A stretch of 64,000 bases of DNA from Hansfordia pulvinata (lineage: Eukaryota; Ascomycota; Sordariomycetes; Xylariales): assembly GCA_006538405.1 (NCBI GenBank), contig BJKQ01000015.1, positions 124,001-188,000 on the forward strand. The letters are read 5' to 3'. The notes under the pieces are model-generated. The model had not been told where the DNA came from. It searched no databases and saw only the letters and a program-made list of their open reading frames with translations. The position numbers were made by a program, and so were the translations under genes. The first letter of the stretch is position 1. Every line of letters starts with the position of its first letter. This document shows, one piece after another, positions 23,820 through 37,000 of the stretch.

Positions 23820-25785
23820 CTCTAATCCCGTCTGCCTCCTTTGACGCACTCAGCAACCCTCATCATCCATGTTGCAGCTTGGGATGGCGCACCAATACTA
23901 CCAAGACCATCGTGCCATCTGCTCCACGGAAGGCAAGCTTCCAAACAAACACCAATCATTCGAGGACCGTCACCCGCATCCCTGGGAGGAGGTACGGCAG
24001 GATCCGCCTCGCTAAAGCATCCTGCCTCGCCAAAGTGTCAGCACGGAACAATTGCAGAGAAATAAGCGGGCAAGCTGCTGGTTCAAAGAAAACCAAAAAA
24101 AGGGGGGGAGGGGGTGGGGACGTGTCCGCTGGGTACTCGTTGGTACGGATAGCCTCAAGACTTGAACTAAGATCAGCCACGAGCCCGCCATGATCGTCAT
24201 GCCATGGCCCCTTCCTTGGAGAGATGGGACGGGCGGGAGCCTTATCGCGGGGAGAAGGGTCGCCGCCCCGAATCTAGGGACTGGGTAGTACGAGTAGAGA
24301 GGCGCAAGTGTACGGAGTAGACGAACGCAACTAACCGGGTACCGGGCTTGACGTAATGAATGCCGACGCAGACGAGCTGTCAAGCCCCAAGCGGCAGTGA
24401 TGGGCTGAGAGGGCAGTCAGATGAACAGGCTAGGCTACAGTAGCTGCCGGAGATCGCCAGCTGATTACCTAGGCAGCAGGGTACGAGTAAATGAAATTGT
24501 GCTCCTCCTTTGCGACCCAGACGCTGGCCGTGGACTCGATTCGAGAGGCCCTTAGCCACAAGAGGCCGTCGTGAAGTGGCAGCGCCCTCCGCGCCTCCTC
24601 TTGTTTCACCCCATGCATGTCTGATAGCCCAAGTGAATGAGAGCGCTGCTGATCGTGTACGAGTAGATAGGTGATGGACGGACGGAGGGACGGGGCGGTA
24701 GTTGCCGCTTGCAGGGACCCGGACGAGGGGGATGGAAGACCAGATCCCCATCATCATGGCGACGATGGCCTGGGCGGCGGGGATCTTGTATCTAGCCCTC
24801 CTGGCACTCCCTATCACACTGCTCATGCTGCTCGTATAATGGACCGAGTCTGGAAATTGCCGTACCAGAGGAAAGGAACCTCCAGGGATGCCGCGATCTT
24901 GCCAGGCCAGTCCCGCGATTGTCCATGCCCCGTTGGGCAAGGCGGTCGATTCCCTCGACGTAAGAGTAGGTAGGGCTCTGCGAATCTCCATCGGGATGAG
25001 TTCCAGTCCAGGGTGGATTGGATAAAACAGGCGGCGGCTTTTGCTGCTGGTGCCCCACGAGCCCTCCCCCATCACTGCCCCCTTGGTGCCGTCATTGGGT
25101 AAGGGGGGGGGGGCAAAGGTGAAGGCCGAAAGGATCGTCCCGACAATGTGACAGGCCCGGTGTCTCCAGTGCGGCGCTGCCCTTCCCTGCTCTGCTCCTT
25201 CTCGTGGCCCGCCCCCCTTCCGATGTGAGCGCGCACGCGCCAAGCCGCCCTGGAAGGTGCCGTCGCGCCCACGATGCCGCATTTTGATAGGCACACCTGG
25301 TCGAGGCTCTGTTCAGCTATGACGCTCTAGTCCCATACTGGTCAAGCCCTTCGGGACGAGACGACCGATACTGGGGCTGCTTCTCGGGACCGACAGCATA
25401 AGTTCCAACGCTCGCTCTGCAGACGCGGTACTCGTAAGCAGCTGTCAAGGACGCCAGCCGGGATTGGGGGTTCTTCAACTAACTTATTAAATGAGTAGAG
25501 GCAGCGGCACAAGAACAAGGACGGCTGATGTTGGTCAAAGTCTCAAGCCGCACTTCATCGACAAGACTATTCGTACGAGTAAGTGGACCACACCTGCTGT
25601 ACCTTTAGTCTGATACTCGGTACAACTTCGAGTACGCGCATGTTGCCCAACAATGTGCCCGCTTACGTGTACCTGTGGACGAGAAAGCCAACAATGTCCA
25701 TCGTGGTATACACTGGTCCCAAGCCGAGTCGGAGGTGGCCTCCTCGTAAATGAAGGGATTGACACCCCTGCTCGCCGCGCATCCC

Positions 25786-25811
25786 TACTACGCGTACTCG
25801 TACGCGTAGTA
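25786..25811. repeat. 26-nt inverted repeat centred on the octamer
   Basis: Two perfect 12-bp arms (TACTACGCGTAC and GTACGCGTAGTA) flank a 2-nt centre TC. The dispersed octamer TACTCGTA spans the centre. The structure could extrude as a short hairpin or bind a dimeric protein. Confidence 0.9.
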
Positions 25812-27099
25812 TCCCGGCTTGTCTGGATGGCGCCCTCTGATCGCTGCAGGGTGAGGGGCTGCGCAACAAACCGCACACCATTCACCAGGCGGGAAGCTGC
25901 TGGTGAAGCCACTGGGGTGGCCCAGGAGTTTGCTGTTGAACAAGTCCCTTGCAGCCGCGGAGCACGCCTCCGCCCCGCCCTCGTCGATCTGGACTCACCA
26001 CCAAGTGGTGGATGATGAATGCTGTTATGTTATGGAACAGCCAGTGGCTCCTGGAAAAGCGACACGCAAACCGGCCGGGCACTTCTGATGTGGCTGGTGG
26101 TCGGCCAAGACCCGACCGACTCAATTCAACCCAACTTGACTCGACTGGACTCGTGTCGTGATTCGCGCGTGTATCAGGCAAACCAGGCGACCGTATTCTT
26201 TCTTCAAGAGTGCTCGTAGTTTGGCCTACCCAGCCAAACCGCTCGGTCTGCTTGCTCCATATTCGTACGAAAACCTGCCCATCAGGCGTTCCAGGTCCTG
26301 GGATAGGTCAGCGACGAGGCTCGTGACTCCCTCTCCATGCCGTTCGCTTGACTCGGCAGTACGTACTTGAGCGGAACGCCGCATGCAGATGTGCCCTTTA
26401 CCCCACACCATGCCCATGCCCATGCCACGCCTCGGCCCCTAGCCACGAGTACAGGGTACTCGTACTCGTGCTTCCCGACCTGTACTCGTACAAGGTCGGC
26501 GCAACGCGTGGCTGGGTGCATGTCGCTTGGCTTATTAGCTGCCGGCTCGCCGTTCAACCCCTAGCGAGTGCCGATGCAGTCTAGAGCTAGCCTAGTAGCG
26601 CTGTTGATGCTGCGACGAGACCTTGTTCTCGTATGACATCGACAACGGCGGCCGGGCCAGCTGGTGAGGCTTTTAGTCTGCAGGCCTGGAACGTGGCCGG
26701 AGAGGCGCCCGTCTTTGGGTGGCACTTGGCCATGCAACGCCACGTAGAGTCCAGGCGTCAAGCTTTAGGAGCCACTCTCTCGACTCTGGGAAGCGATGGG
26801 CCTGAATACCGAGCTGGTGATTAGTCTGAGGCCTAGGTCCGGGCATCAGAACTAGGTGGCTTTTGCTGGGCAGGAAATGCCTTGGCAGTCTGGATTGCTG
26901 ACGATTTGCTTGCTCGTAGTCTACCGCGTTGATTGGCCGAATGACACGAGCACTAGGTGCCGTGAATGCTTAAGGAAAAGAGATGAGTGGCATGGCGAGC
27001 TGAAGCGAGGAATCGCATGAGTATTAAGTTCAATGTGAGGCTAGATGATGAGCCTGGCGTTTGCGAGTCGGCGTTGGTTTCCCCCGGAGCAGAGAAACC

Positions 27100-27114
27100 T
27101 TTTTTTTTTTTTTT
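27100..27114. repeat. homopolymer T15
   Basis: An uninterrupted T run in non-coding DNA. Confidence 0.9.
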
Positions 27115-28500
27115 GGTTGAAGGGGTCACATGGACCCTGCCTAGGTACCTATCGTAACGAAACAAGGTGGCGAGTTTCGAGAAGGTGGCCTGCGAAGAGC
27201 GCATAGATGAATGTCTGAGTGCAATGGCGAAGTGTAGATAACGCTGACGCTTTGCCAGCTTATCTGCTAGAATGCTCCGATTCGCATCTATTTGCATGTA
27301 CTGGCTCTGGACTGGTTGACTGGCAGAAGTTAGGATTGTAGTTTCGCCGCCGCCGGGTCACTTCAACAACGTTGAATCAAGCTTGTCTCATGGCTCTCTA
27401 GACAGGTAGACTGGTGCCAATATTGGTGCGGATTACCAGGAAAGAAGATTCTGCCGCAGCCCAGGGTGTTTCGGCAACGCCAGCCTCTCCAAGCAAGTGC
27501 TGAGTCCTGTTAGATCGCTGGGGGTCGCAAATGCCTCCGTCGGTAGTTGCAGGGTCATACCAGGTGTGCGAACGGCGCCCAAGTCGGGATGAAGGGGTTG
27601 GGCAACCTGACTGGTGGCAAATTGTTGACCTGACCTGGATAAGCAGGCCTCTGTAATCCTTTGAGCGAGTCCCAATGCGGGCTGCAAACCAGCAATGCTG
27701 ACCTGATGGGCAAGGATGCGATGTGCCCCAAGGCCATGCAGAGAAAGGCGCCCTGGCTTTGCCGTGACGCACGGGGCTAGCCGCGTTCCGGCGCCGCGGC
27801 TCTATGAATAGACTCTTTCCACCAGAATGGATCAAAAAGCTCACGCTTCGAGAGCGAGGAACCGTGGCACGCATGGGACACCCATGGCAATTTGGCCTGG
27901 GGTTGTTTATTGGAGGGCCGGGGCAGGTAAGGGATAACAGCCAAGCCACGCTTGGCTCGACAGACAGGCGTGCAGCGGCTTTTGGGTGTAGATCTTCATC
28001 GAGTCTCATTGGGCAGATTCCGAACAATGAATGATGGAAGGCCGGGTCAGGGTGGTGATTGCTGGTACGAATACGCTTGGAAATGTGCCGACGACCCTGC
28101 ACCCCTGATGGCGGGGGCGCACACCCCTGGCCCTGAAGGGTGGTGCTAGGATGAGGCGACTGGACGCGAGGGTAGGTAGCTCCAAACTCCCGGCGTGGTG
28201 CCCGTACTCGTAGGGGTTCGGAATCGGACGCGCTGCAATACCCGCAGATGGGTGTCAGCTTGGGGTCAGGTGCGCCGCGAGGCCGGCTGGGCATTCTGCC
28301 TATGCCCAGTCGAGGCAAACGAAGGCCAAGGGCAGGCACTCACAGGCAGCCAGGTTCTTCCGTGCCCGTCCCCGGCCGGCGGCGAAAACGTGGCGGTGGC
28401 AGGTGGCTGCGTGCTGGCTCGTTAACACTGACTCTTGTGCCATCGGCGACTTGACAGGGGATGGACGAAGATTGCGCTCAAGTCTGGCGGGACGAAGATG

Positions 28501-31500
28501 GGTGCAGGGAGAGGTGAAGTGAGCTGGAGGTTTGGCACCGAACGGCACGGACCTACTCAAACCCCGGGCGGGACGAGACCACAGGCACCCGCTCAGAATT
28601 CATCCGTACGAGTACTCCGTACTCCGTACCATCCCGGTGCCATCCATTATTCGCCTAACGCGCCAAAGCGCGGTAGGAAGGAAGCATGCACCCGGGCCCG
28701 TACTTGCTCTTTCCATTTCTGGTATCCAATTGATGTCGCCCCAGTGCACTCGTATTGCGAGTACCTTCCAGGCAAAGGTACCTGCCCGCCTCTTCTTGGA
28801 GTCATCACCTACGTACCCAAGCTGCGTTCCTGAGCACACCGCAATCCACGTTGCATGGCTTCTTGGGAATTGCCCGGGTGGTAGGTTGCGTTCATGATGG
28901 CACCGGGTGCCAGGTCCGAGGGCATCTCCGAATCCTGAGGGCGCATCACGGAATACAGGGCACATGGCACAGGCGGCAACACGACACGGCTAGGGTCGGT
29001 CGCAAGCGCACTACGAGAACAGCTTGTGTTAGTTAGGTAAGAGTACACGGTCAAATCATGCCCGCGCGGCAGAGTACGAGTAGCTGCGAGTGCCAAAAAT
29101 GCCTGCAAGATCATTGACCCTGCCTCCCCGAGAAACCTCGCTCGCGCATATTGGTGAGGAGAAACTGTTCATCTAACCAAAATATACGCAGAAAGGGGAT
29201 ACTAGGTCGGTCCGTTTTTCATCATAAGCTGCAGGACCTCGAGGCTGGAGGTGTACGAAACGCAGTAGGTATCTACAAGTATCTACTTAGGTAGTGTTTC
29301 GCCATCATGCGGCAGGCACGAGCATCGGTAGTTGCAGGCCTTTCAGGAGTCATCGGGTGGCACCCGACGGGTAAGGGCATTACTCAGCACATCAGTCGCG
29401 CGGGCACGGGAACTTTTCGCTCCGTCTTCGTACTCGCATTCAGGAACCCGCAGGGTCGGCACCACTCCTCACCACACCACACCAACTCACACCGCATCGC
29501 GGAGGGTTCCCGGGGGCTTTGCCACGAGGACGCATCCGCATCGCGGGCCAGGCGCTCGGAGAGACAAGCCTCTATTGAGGTATAAGTGCCGCGAAACGGG
29601 ACCCGGGGAGCGCCACGCAGAGCCATGGAGCCAGCAACAGCCGGAGGGCAGCCCGAAAGGGGAAGTGCCGCCTCGGCGGGCCAGCCAATCAGCAAAACCC
29701 CGCCGACGCCTGGGACCGCGCGCAGGGCAGGTGCTTGTTCTAGAAGCCCAAAAGCCGCGCGCATGACGTGAACGGGGGGCCGAACACCCGGCTCAGCTCG
29801 GAAGCTCCCTTGAAATGTTGAGGGCCTGTGAGATACGTACCGCCTCGTGCATGCTCTGCCGGGGCTGGGCTGGGCCCCCCTGTGAGGCCAAAGTTCCCTG
29901 GGCTGATTGATGACGGATCTAGATGTAGTCGTAGGTACCTTATTTAAGTATTCTTGACCATCAGTTACATGTGTGCCAGCGGGTATCTCTGTGAGGTAGG
30001 TCACCCGACCGGAGGTATCTTTGGCCGCGAGCTACTCGTAAGGGCTATCAGCACCACCTTCTCCCCAGCTCTGCAGTGCCAGCTTCTCTACATGTGCCCC
30101 GGCACAACCAACAACCACATGCACACCACACCACACCACACACACACCACACCACACCACACCACACCACACCACACCACGCACCGACGCCACATCCATG
30201 CCTCGTGGCCCGACCCGGCCCAGACATGGAGGTGCGAGACAAGGCGAGACACAGCTGGACGTGGCTCGCGGGCGCGCTGCCTGGTTTCGGATAGGCGCAA
30301 TGACACGGGTCTTGTCTCACAGCCCCTTGCGGCACGATTACTTGCACGCGAGCACCCGCCCTCCGGTACAGAGTGATTTTCGAGTCGTCGTACCCGATCG
30401 AGGCCACTGGAGGCCAATGCTAATGACCACGCGCATGTGGAAGCGCACCACTACCTTACGAGTATGATGGATGCAGCTCGGAGACTGGCCGCGGCCTTCG
30501 CTCGACCCGCGCCAGGCGCCCGTACCCGGCGCTGCTCTGGGCGTTGCCATCTCTTCGACGAAAGGGGGCTTCTGCATTCTTGTGGATGCAAGCAGCGGCA
30601 GAGCCGGTCCCAATGAGGGGCAGCCCTCTCCAGCCGGGCTGCAACGCCACGAGTACTCTGTACTCGTACACGACACTTCGGACGACGCTGGCGGGCACAG
30701 TCCTCTCTGCCGGCATCCAGCCGCATCCCACCGGCTCCGCAATCCGACATTGGGGTTGCTTGCGCATTGTTTTTTCTCCCCTCTGCTGTGAAACCAACAG
30801 CATCCGGAGCACAAGCGCACGGGATACGAGCACCCACCCACCCACTTCATACTTGCACATGCAAGTTAGGGACAGGCAGGCCTCGAGCACCACAGTTTTC
30901 CCGGGGCTTGGCCGACGGGCGGGCCCAAACCTCGACGAACCCAAGTACTCGTACGTGTGCTCTTACGCAACAGGATGGGGTACGTACGGGACACAGGAGG
31001 GAAGGGGCTCCCCACCTCCCCTACTCGTACTTTCCAAGCAGCTGCGGCGTTCAAGGTCGCCGTCGTTGAATGACAGCAGCTGTCGGTCGAACAGCGAATC
31101 AGGACATTCGCCACGCCACAAATTGGCACCTCGATAGTCCATCCCTGATCTTAGAGAGTGCTGTTGCTGCTGGTTCTGACATCTTCAGCTGCCGCAGTAC
31201 ATGTATGAGTACCTACGTGTGCCCAGGCAGCTGGGGCCTGTTCACTCGTACGAGTGTGAATACCTATACATTGTCTCTGATGTACCTATACGCGCTAGGC
31301 TACATGATATCTACATGTACTCGCATTTCCCTTGCGCTCATCCATGTTCGCGTTGGGTACATGTATCTATCTACTACATGTAGGTAGCTGTCATCCAGGG
31401 AGCGGCGCTAATCTACATAGCGTAAGAAACCAAGGCAAATGAGTTCTTCCGAGGTAACCGGGTACGCGCACCTGCCGCAGTCAGGTACCTTATGCTTCCG

Positions 31501-34000
31501 CGACCCTACAGCCATCAAGTTCCAAATTTAACCTGTCAGATCCCTTCCATGGGCGTCAGACACACGCAGGCGCGACCGACCGTGGCCGCTCACCCACGCC
31601 TCGGCAAAAGCCCGCGTAGATATTCCGAAGATGTACGAGGTCGCTCGCACCGCCCAGCCAGCACCACCAACCTACCACCTTACGCACTGACTGCCGGCTG
31701 CCTGCCATTCGCCCCTCCACGACGCATCATTCAGATCCAGATCCAGATCCGTCCCCATCTCGACGGGCCAACCCCCCGCTGGATCATCTCCATCGCTTAC
31801 ATCCCTTCCGGGACAGACAGACAGACAGACCTCTCGCTCGCTCGAGCTGCGTGCGTCCACACTGGCGCGCCCTCTGCTCAGCTCGCGGCCGTGCGCTGGA
31901 TGGGGCGGCACCCGGGCCTTCCCTTTCCACGGCTACGAGTGTGCCTATCATCCCCCGCCTCGCCTCGCCTCGCCTCGCTTCGACTTGCCTTGCTCCTGGC
32001 TGTCTCTCTTCAGCTGTCGGCGGCGATGATGCGGCGATGGAAGCCACGTCCCGATCGCACGCGCTCCGGGCAGGCCCATGCGCCCACCACGACAACTACC
32101 CAGGATCTACGAGTACCGAACAGAGAGCTGCTGCTTGCCTTGACTGCTTACGGCTGGAGTAGACACCGTCGGGCTCAACGGTACACAGCCCGGCGCTGGC
32201 TAGTCGCGTTGAACGCACTCGCAAGAATAGCCGGGTTGCTTACATGCGGGAGCCTGCCAAGAGATCACCGCAACGACCAGCAAAGCTCGGCGGCGTGATT
32301 GATTGTCTGCCAGGCCTACCAGTCAGTCGTCTTCCTGGGCCACGACTCAACGATCAGTGGCAGTTCGAGTCGTACAGCTCAGCACAGGCCTTTTGTTCAT
32401 TGGCAACTCCTCTCTCCTCGTGCCTGTGGTCCTCTGCCAAAGCCGCCGTTTCACGGACGACCCATCCGCCGTCCCCCCTCAAACACTCCCCCCTGGTCGG
32501 AGACTTTCCGGGGGCAAGACGCGTGAGCCGTCCCTCTGCCAAGAAAGCTCCGGGCCACGCTGCGGCCGCGTTGATCGTAGATTGACCGCGTCTTGACTCC
32601 TTGACCATCATTGTCTGTCTGTGCGCCTGTTCTCGGTTAGATCGCTGCCCGCGTAAGGTATGTACGCGTCCCTTTGATTACGAGTGCGCGTATCTAACCC
32701 TGGGAGCCCTTTGGCCCAGCACCTGCACCGAGGTGAGTAGGTGGGCGCAGGGGGCGGAAGCATTCAGGATGCGAGCCCGACCAACAGGCCCATGGAGCCA
32801 ACAGCCCGGCACTGACGGCTTGGCGTGGCACGCCGTGGCAAGGTGGGCGGCGGCGACAGGATCTGCTACTAGGCGTGCCGTGTTTTTGGCGTGCCACCAC
32901 CGCCTGCGCCGGTTTATTCCCCGGCAGCCCTGGTCCAGAACGTGCGAAGACCAGAGGCGCCCGCCTCATCTTGCCAACCGCCACCGGGCTTGATTTGCCA
33001 TCCCATTTGATCCGTGAAAGGCAGCGGCAAAGGCGAGGCGAGAGTGCCTGGCTAGCAGGGCGTCCTTCGCGGTCCCTCTGAATAGGGACGACCGTCGGAC
33101 GGGCTGGTGCGAGTCTTCTTGACGCTCTGTCTGTACATGCTTGAGCCCCTCTCCCAACCACCATGCATCATACACGGGGGGGGGGGGTACTTTACCCTTC
33201 TGACAAGTCTGTGAGAGCTGCGTGTCTCGCGACACAGCCCGCGCACGACCAGGGTTGTTACCAAAGCGTTGTTAGGACGACATGTTCCGCGTATCGCACA
33301 GAGGCAGAGAAGCACAGAAGCACAGAAAGAGAACGCCGACGCCGACGCGGACACAGACACGACAGCAGGGGTGGGTGGGTGGCTGGCCCGCGTGAAGAAA
33401 CAAATGCCCGCCCGCCTTGTCGCCGGGAGCGAAGGATCACACACCGACGGTGAGTCTCAACGGATCGCGCCCCCGGCCTGACCTGGCCCGGCCTTGCTTG
33501 GCCGCCACCGTAGCGGGCGCGCGAGGGAACAAACGAGGAGCAAGGTGCTGCTTGCCTGCCTACTGGCCTGCTTGCTTGCCTGAACGATTGGTAGCTCTGG
33601 GCCGGATTTGTGCGCGTACCTTGAAGATCTGCACAGACAGACGGGCTGCTTGACCTGTACTCGTACGTTGCAAGGTGCAAGGAGCTACTGTGTACGAGTA
33701 CCTATCATGGATGCATCCATGCGCGATACGGCACATCATCGGTGCACATAGCAGTCAGTGCTCTTGGCTCTTGACACGGGCTCGCCCGCCGGGACACCCA
33801 TCAGTTCTACTCGCGGCTCAGCCGAGGAGTGAAGTCCCTTAGCACCTCCTAACTAATCAACCTAGAGACCTGACTTCTCTTCGATCACACACAACAATTC
33901 TCCCGTTCTCGCGAATCCATCACGCCCTGCCCACTCCTGCACTGCATCGCCAATTTTCCTTGCCTCGAGTACGGGGTGGTGTGAGGACGAGTACGAGTAC
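28501..34000. other. gene desert, part 3
   Basis: Rich in octamer copies and in related TACTCCGTA words (28612-28627). It also carries a CCACA-type satellite (30121-30180), CGCCT tandem units (about 31958-31980), a short GACA tandem near 31814-31830, a G run at 33177-33187 and a 14-bp perfect palindrome at 31243-31256. No gene was recognised; the 268-codon plus-strand frame at 31492-32298 has no motif. Confidence 0.5.
30121..30180. repeat. ACCAC/CACCACA microsatellite
   Basis: About 60 bp made almost wholly of CCACA pentamers with a central CA interruption. It generates spurious His/Thr-rich frames on one strand and Val/Cys/Trp-rich frames on the other. Confidence 0.95.
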
Positions 34001-37000
34001 TCGGGCTCATATGGGACGTGCGGATAGCGGCCCCGATGAAAAACAGACCACTTATTTAGGGCGGGCGGGAGATGGCAATTGCCGTCGGCGCCCAAGCCGA
34101 CGACCTGAGCATCCGTGCCACCCTTGCCGCGCCTGGCCGTCCGCGACCTCGAAGGTAGATACTCGGTACCTCAGACACTTGCATCCTCAGGTCTCAGGAC
34201 GGCGCCAGACAAGCTACCATGTATCCCCTACGTGGTGTACCTACTTAGGTACGCAGCTCCTGGTCTAAGACTGTGGCTGCCTTCCCGCGTTCCAGAGCGC
34301 AAGCGCATGTACTCTGTACTCAGCCCACGTGCGAGCGAGACTGCCGCGCGGGTACTCTTACAAGTACTTACGTACCCGCCGCACGGGACTCCGCAGTACG
34401 AGTACACACATGCATCCGCGGACCCGGGGAAGGGGGCCCTCTTCTTTTTCGCAACTGACGTTCCGAAGCGTTCGGCCGGTAACGCCGTTGGGATGCGTTG
34501 GTGTCGCCCGGGCGCGACGATCACGGTAATTGCTCGAAAAGCCGATCTGGAATGGGGAAACTCGCGGTCGCTTGCACGCACGGCACCCACAGCAGCAGAG
34601 CGCCGCCCGCCCCCTCCCCTTTCCGTCCTCTCGGCTCATTCCAAGCACGCCAAGGTATTCTCTCTTCCGTCTCTGTCTCTCTGGGGTATGATTCCCTAGT
34701 GCCCCTAAAAGCAGCTGCGGCAGGCAGAAAACAAAAAGACATACGAGTACCTAAGGTAGCTGCTGCACATACATACGGATATGTCTTGAGTGCCGTAGAT
34801 CACCCGAAACCGTGGGGGAGCCAGAGAGCCCTGGACGAGAGTCCGTAGGTAGGTAGGTACGCATTGACAGGAAAGGACCACCGACCCCTGACACGTACCC
34901 GTACCAGCCAGCAAGCCAATGAGCACACTTCTCTTCCGGCCGTATACCATGATGATGCCCCCCCTTTACTCGGAATTGCGCCTGCGTCACAGCAGGGCGC
35001 AGAGTCATGAGAACAAAAAGAAAAGAGAACTGGATAGGAAGGGGGTTGGTGGCGCAACACAGCCATCTCGGGCCCCCGTCCATCAGCTGAACGCAACACA
35101 TCAGCCTCATCAGCTCGGCTCTTTCTGCAGCAACAAGTAAGGCAGGTATCCATTAGTTAAGAAGGCTCGGTACTTGTGTGGTTGGGTCCAGCGAAAGCCA
35201 CAACCAGATCTGCCCTGGCACGCCTGGTTCCCGACGCACCACAGAGTGCTCGTAGAAAGGGCCCAGGCCCGCCCCCCAACGGTGTCCCATCTTTACGAGT
35301 ACTCGTGCCGTACTGTACTCGTAGGTCATGAAGGGGTGGGCGGCCAAGCACTGCCGGCCAGGCATACTCGTGCCGGGTTTCCCTCCTTCCCCGACTGCGG
35401 CCCCTCCTTAGCGCGGTCGGAAAAGGCTCGACTTAGCGAGAAAGGGTGGGGCCTAAATCTCAGGGTCTCTTTGTTAGCACTCCCCGCTAACTGGCTTGGG
35501 TTGAAGCTGTCTTGCGGCGTGGAGGCAGCGCTGGAAGGGCAAACCGCCACGCAGGGCAGGCTAGGTACGAATGTGACTCGTACGCTTAGGTAGAGGGCTA
35601 GGAAAGGTGGAAAGGTACCCTGCCACGCCCGCCACGCCCGCCCGGTGGGAGTGGACTCGCACCGCCCGCTACCCTAGTGAAGTCGCTCTCTGGGGCGAGG
35701 CTCGCCCGCGGGCCAACTCGGAGTCCGAAGAGGGTCATTTAGCCATCATTCTGCCAAGCGCGAGTACGAATAAGGCCTGGCCGTGGTGGCGGGAAGAATC
35801 AGAAAGGTGGTGCCTGTACAAGTACCTAGGTACCTTCTCCTGCTGCTACGAGTACGCTCGGAGCTGACAGGGCTCACTCGGCCGAATAGGGGCGGCATCT
35901 TGAGCCTCTGGAGGTTAGCCCGTCTCCGGGATCCGCGAGTGCCGTCTCGTGCTGCCCCGGAAGCAACCCGGCCGTGCCTTGCGTCGCGAGGTCCAGAGGC
36001 AAGACTGGAAGTAGAAGAAGAAAGACCAAAATCATTATGACAGAATCATTATTGCTGAGATGAGAAACGGGGAGGAAAAAGAGGATGATGATAGCGAAAC
36101 ATCATTAAACGACAAGCATCTGGTGGGTTGGCATTGATCATAGATAATACTGGAGCCCGTTAATCTGTGGGGAGAACAACGTGGGTGATCCACCACGCAG
36201 GCGGGCTGCGGGTACGAGGTAACGAGGCGAGCGACGCAGGAAGAAAGAAAACTGCCGCCGTCGAGGAACCTGGAGCCGAGGTTCCTATTGCGTGGACTCG
36301 TGAAACCAAGGCCCCGTCTCCGCGATGGAGATGGCGCTGCCCCTGCGGAAAGTCCAGGGCGCTGTACTCGTACTGCAGAGTCAGTCAGTCGGACGGGGGC
36401 ATGAAATCCACAGCTCCGTATCAGCGCTGGCAACGGGACCGAGCAAGCTCGTGCGGACCAGTATCCAGAAGGGTTTCGCCGTTGGGGTAACCAGAGCGGC
36501 AACTCCCACGTCAGATGTCGTCGGCGCTTCGCCGACATGAACTGGTGCGAACTCCTTGTAGGCGTGGCGTGGCGTCTTCCCCCCCGGGCGCGCTCGTCTT
36601 GCGATCCGAGACATGTTTGGCTGTGGAGGACTAAGGTTTAATGTTAGCATCACGTCCGTGCCCCGGATCGCATCTACTCAAGCAGATACTAGACCGCATA
36701 CCTGGGTAGGTGTCGAAGGCACGACCCTTCCTCCCGGGGATACTCGTACACACCCATGCTCGGCTGCCCGTGGCGTCTGGCAGTTGCCGGAATGCAATTA
36801 GTGAAGTGACGTCGACGAACGCACGAGTATTCCGGCTCGGACTCGCCAGCTGAGGTCTGTTGGACATGGAATGCTTGGGAGGATTGCCGACGCGGGAAAT
36901 TGCTTGCCATCCGCAGGACCACGGCGTTGGTCTGACGAGCCCTTGCCTGCCTGCCAGCGCCATGGACACGAGTACTCGTCCACCCGCCGCCCCAGGTCGC

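Larger units (their letters stand above)
20083..24280. other. gene desert, part 1
   Basis: No recognisable gene on either strand. It holds a CAT-rich tract at about 20155-20185, a CTGGC tandem near 21563-21587, octamer copies at 22081 and 22278, a C15 run at 23609-23623 and a long TG repeat at 23785-23817. Base composition is GC-rich, not RIP-like AT-rich. Frames of 100-175 codons occur on all strands but overlap each other and show no domain, as expected of GC-rich random sequence. Confidence 0.5.
24281..28500. other. gene desert, part 2
   Basis: Dense in the dispersed octamer. It contains a G run at 25103-25113, a 26-nt inverted repeat at 25786-25811 and a T15 run at 27100-27114. Two long minus-strand open frames (24380-25294, 304 codons; 27398-28339, 313 codons) have no recognisable motif, no signal peptide and a composition expected of antisense GC-rich DNA, so I do not call them. 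Confidence 0.5.

Noticed and set aside
24380..25294. 304-codon minus-strand open frame
   Set aside because: No domain, signal peptide or repeat; composition matches random GC-rich frames, and overlapping frames of similar quality exist on the other strand. It also runs over octamer copies and a G run.
27398..28339. 313-codon minus-strand open frame
   Set aside because: Arg/Pro/Ser-rich without motifs; stop-poor only because the DNA is GC-rich. Expression data would be needed to reopen it.
30121..30180. Short regular repeats that might suggest a CRISPR-like or telomeric array
   Set aside because: It is a plain pentanucleotide microsatellite without spacers, and it is not TTAGGG; the host is eukaryotic.
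31492..32298. 268-codon plus-strand open frame
   Set aside because: Crosses GACA and CGCCT tandem repeats and encodes low-complexity sequence without any domain.
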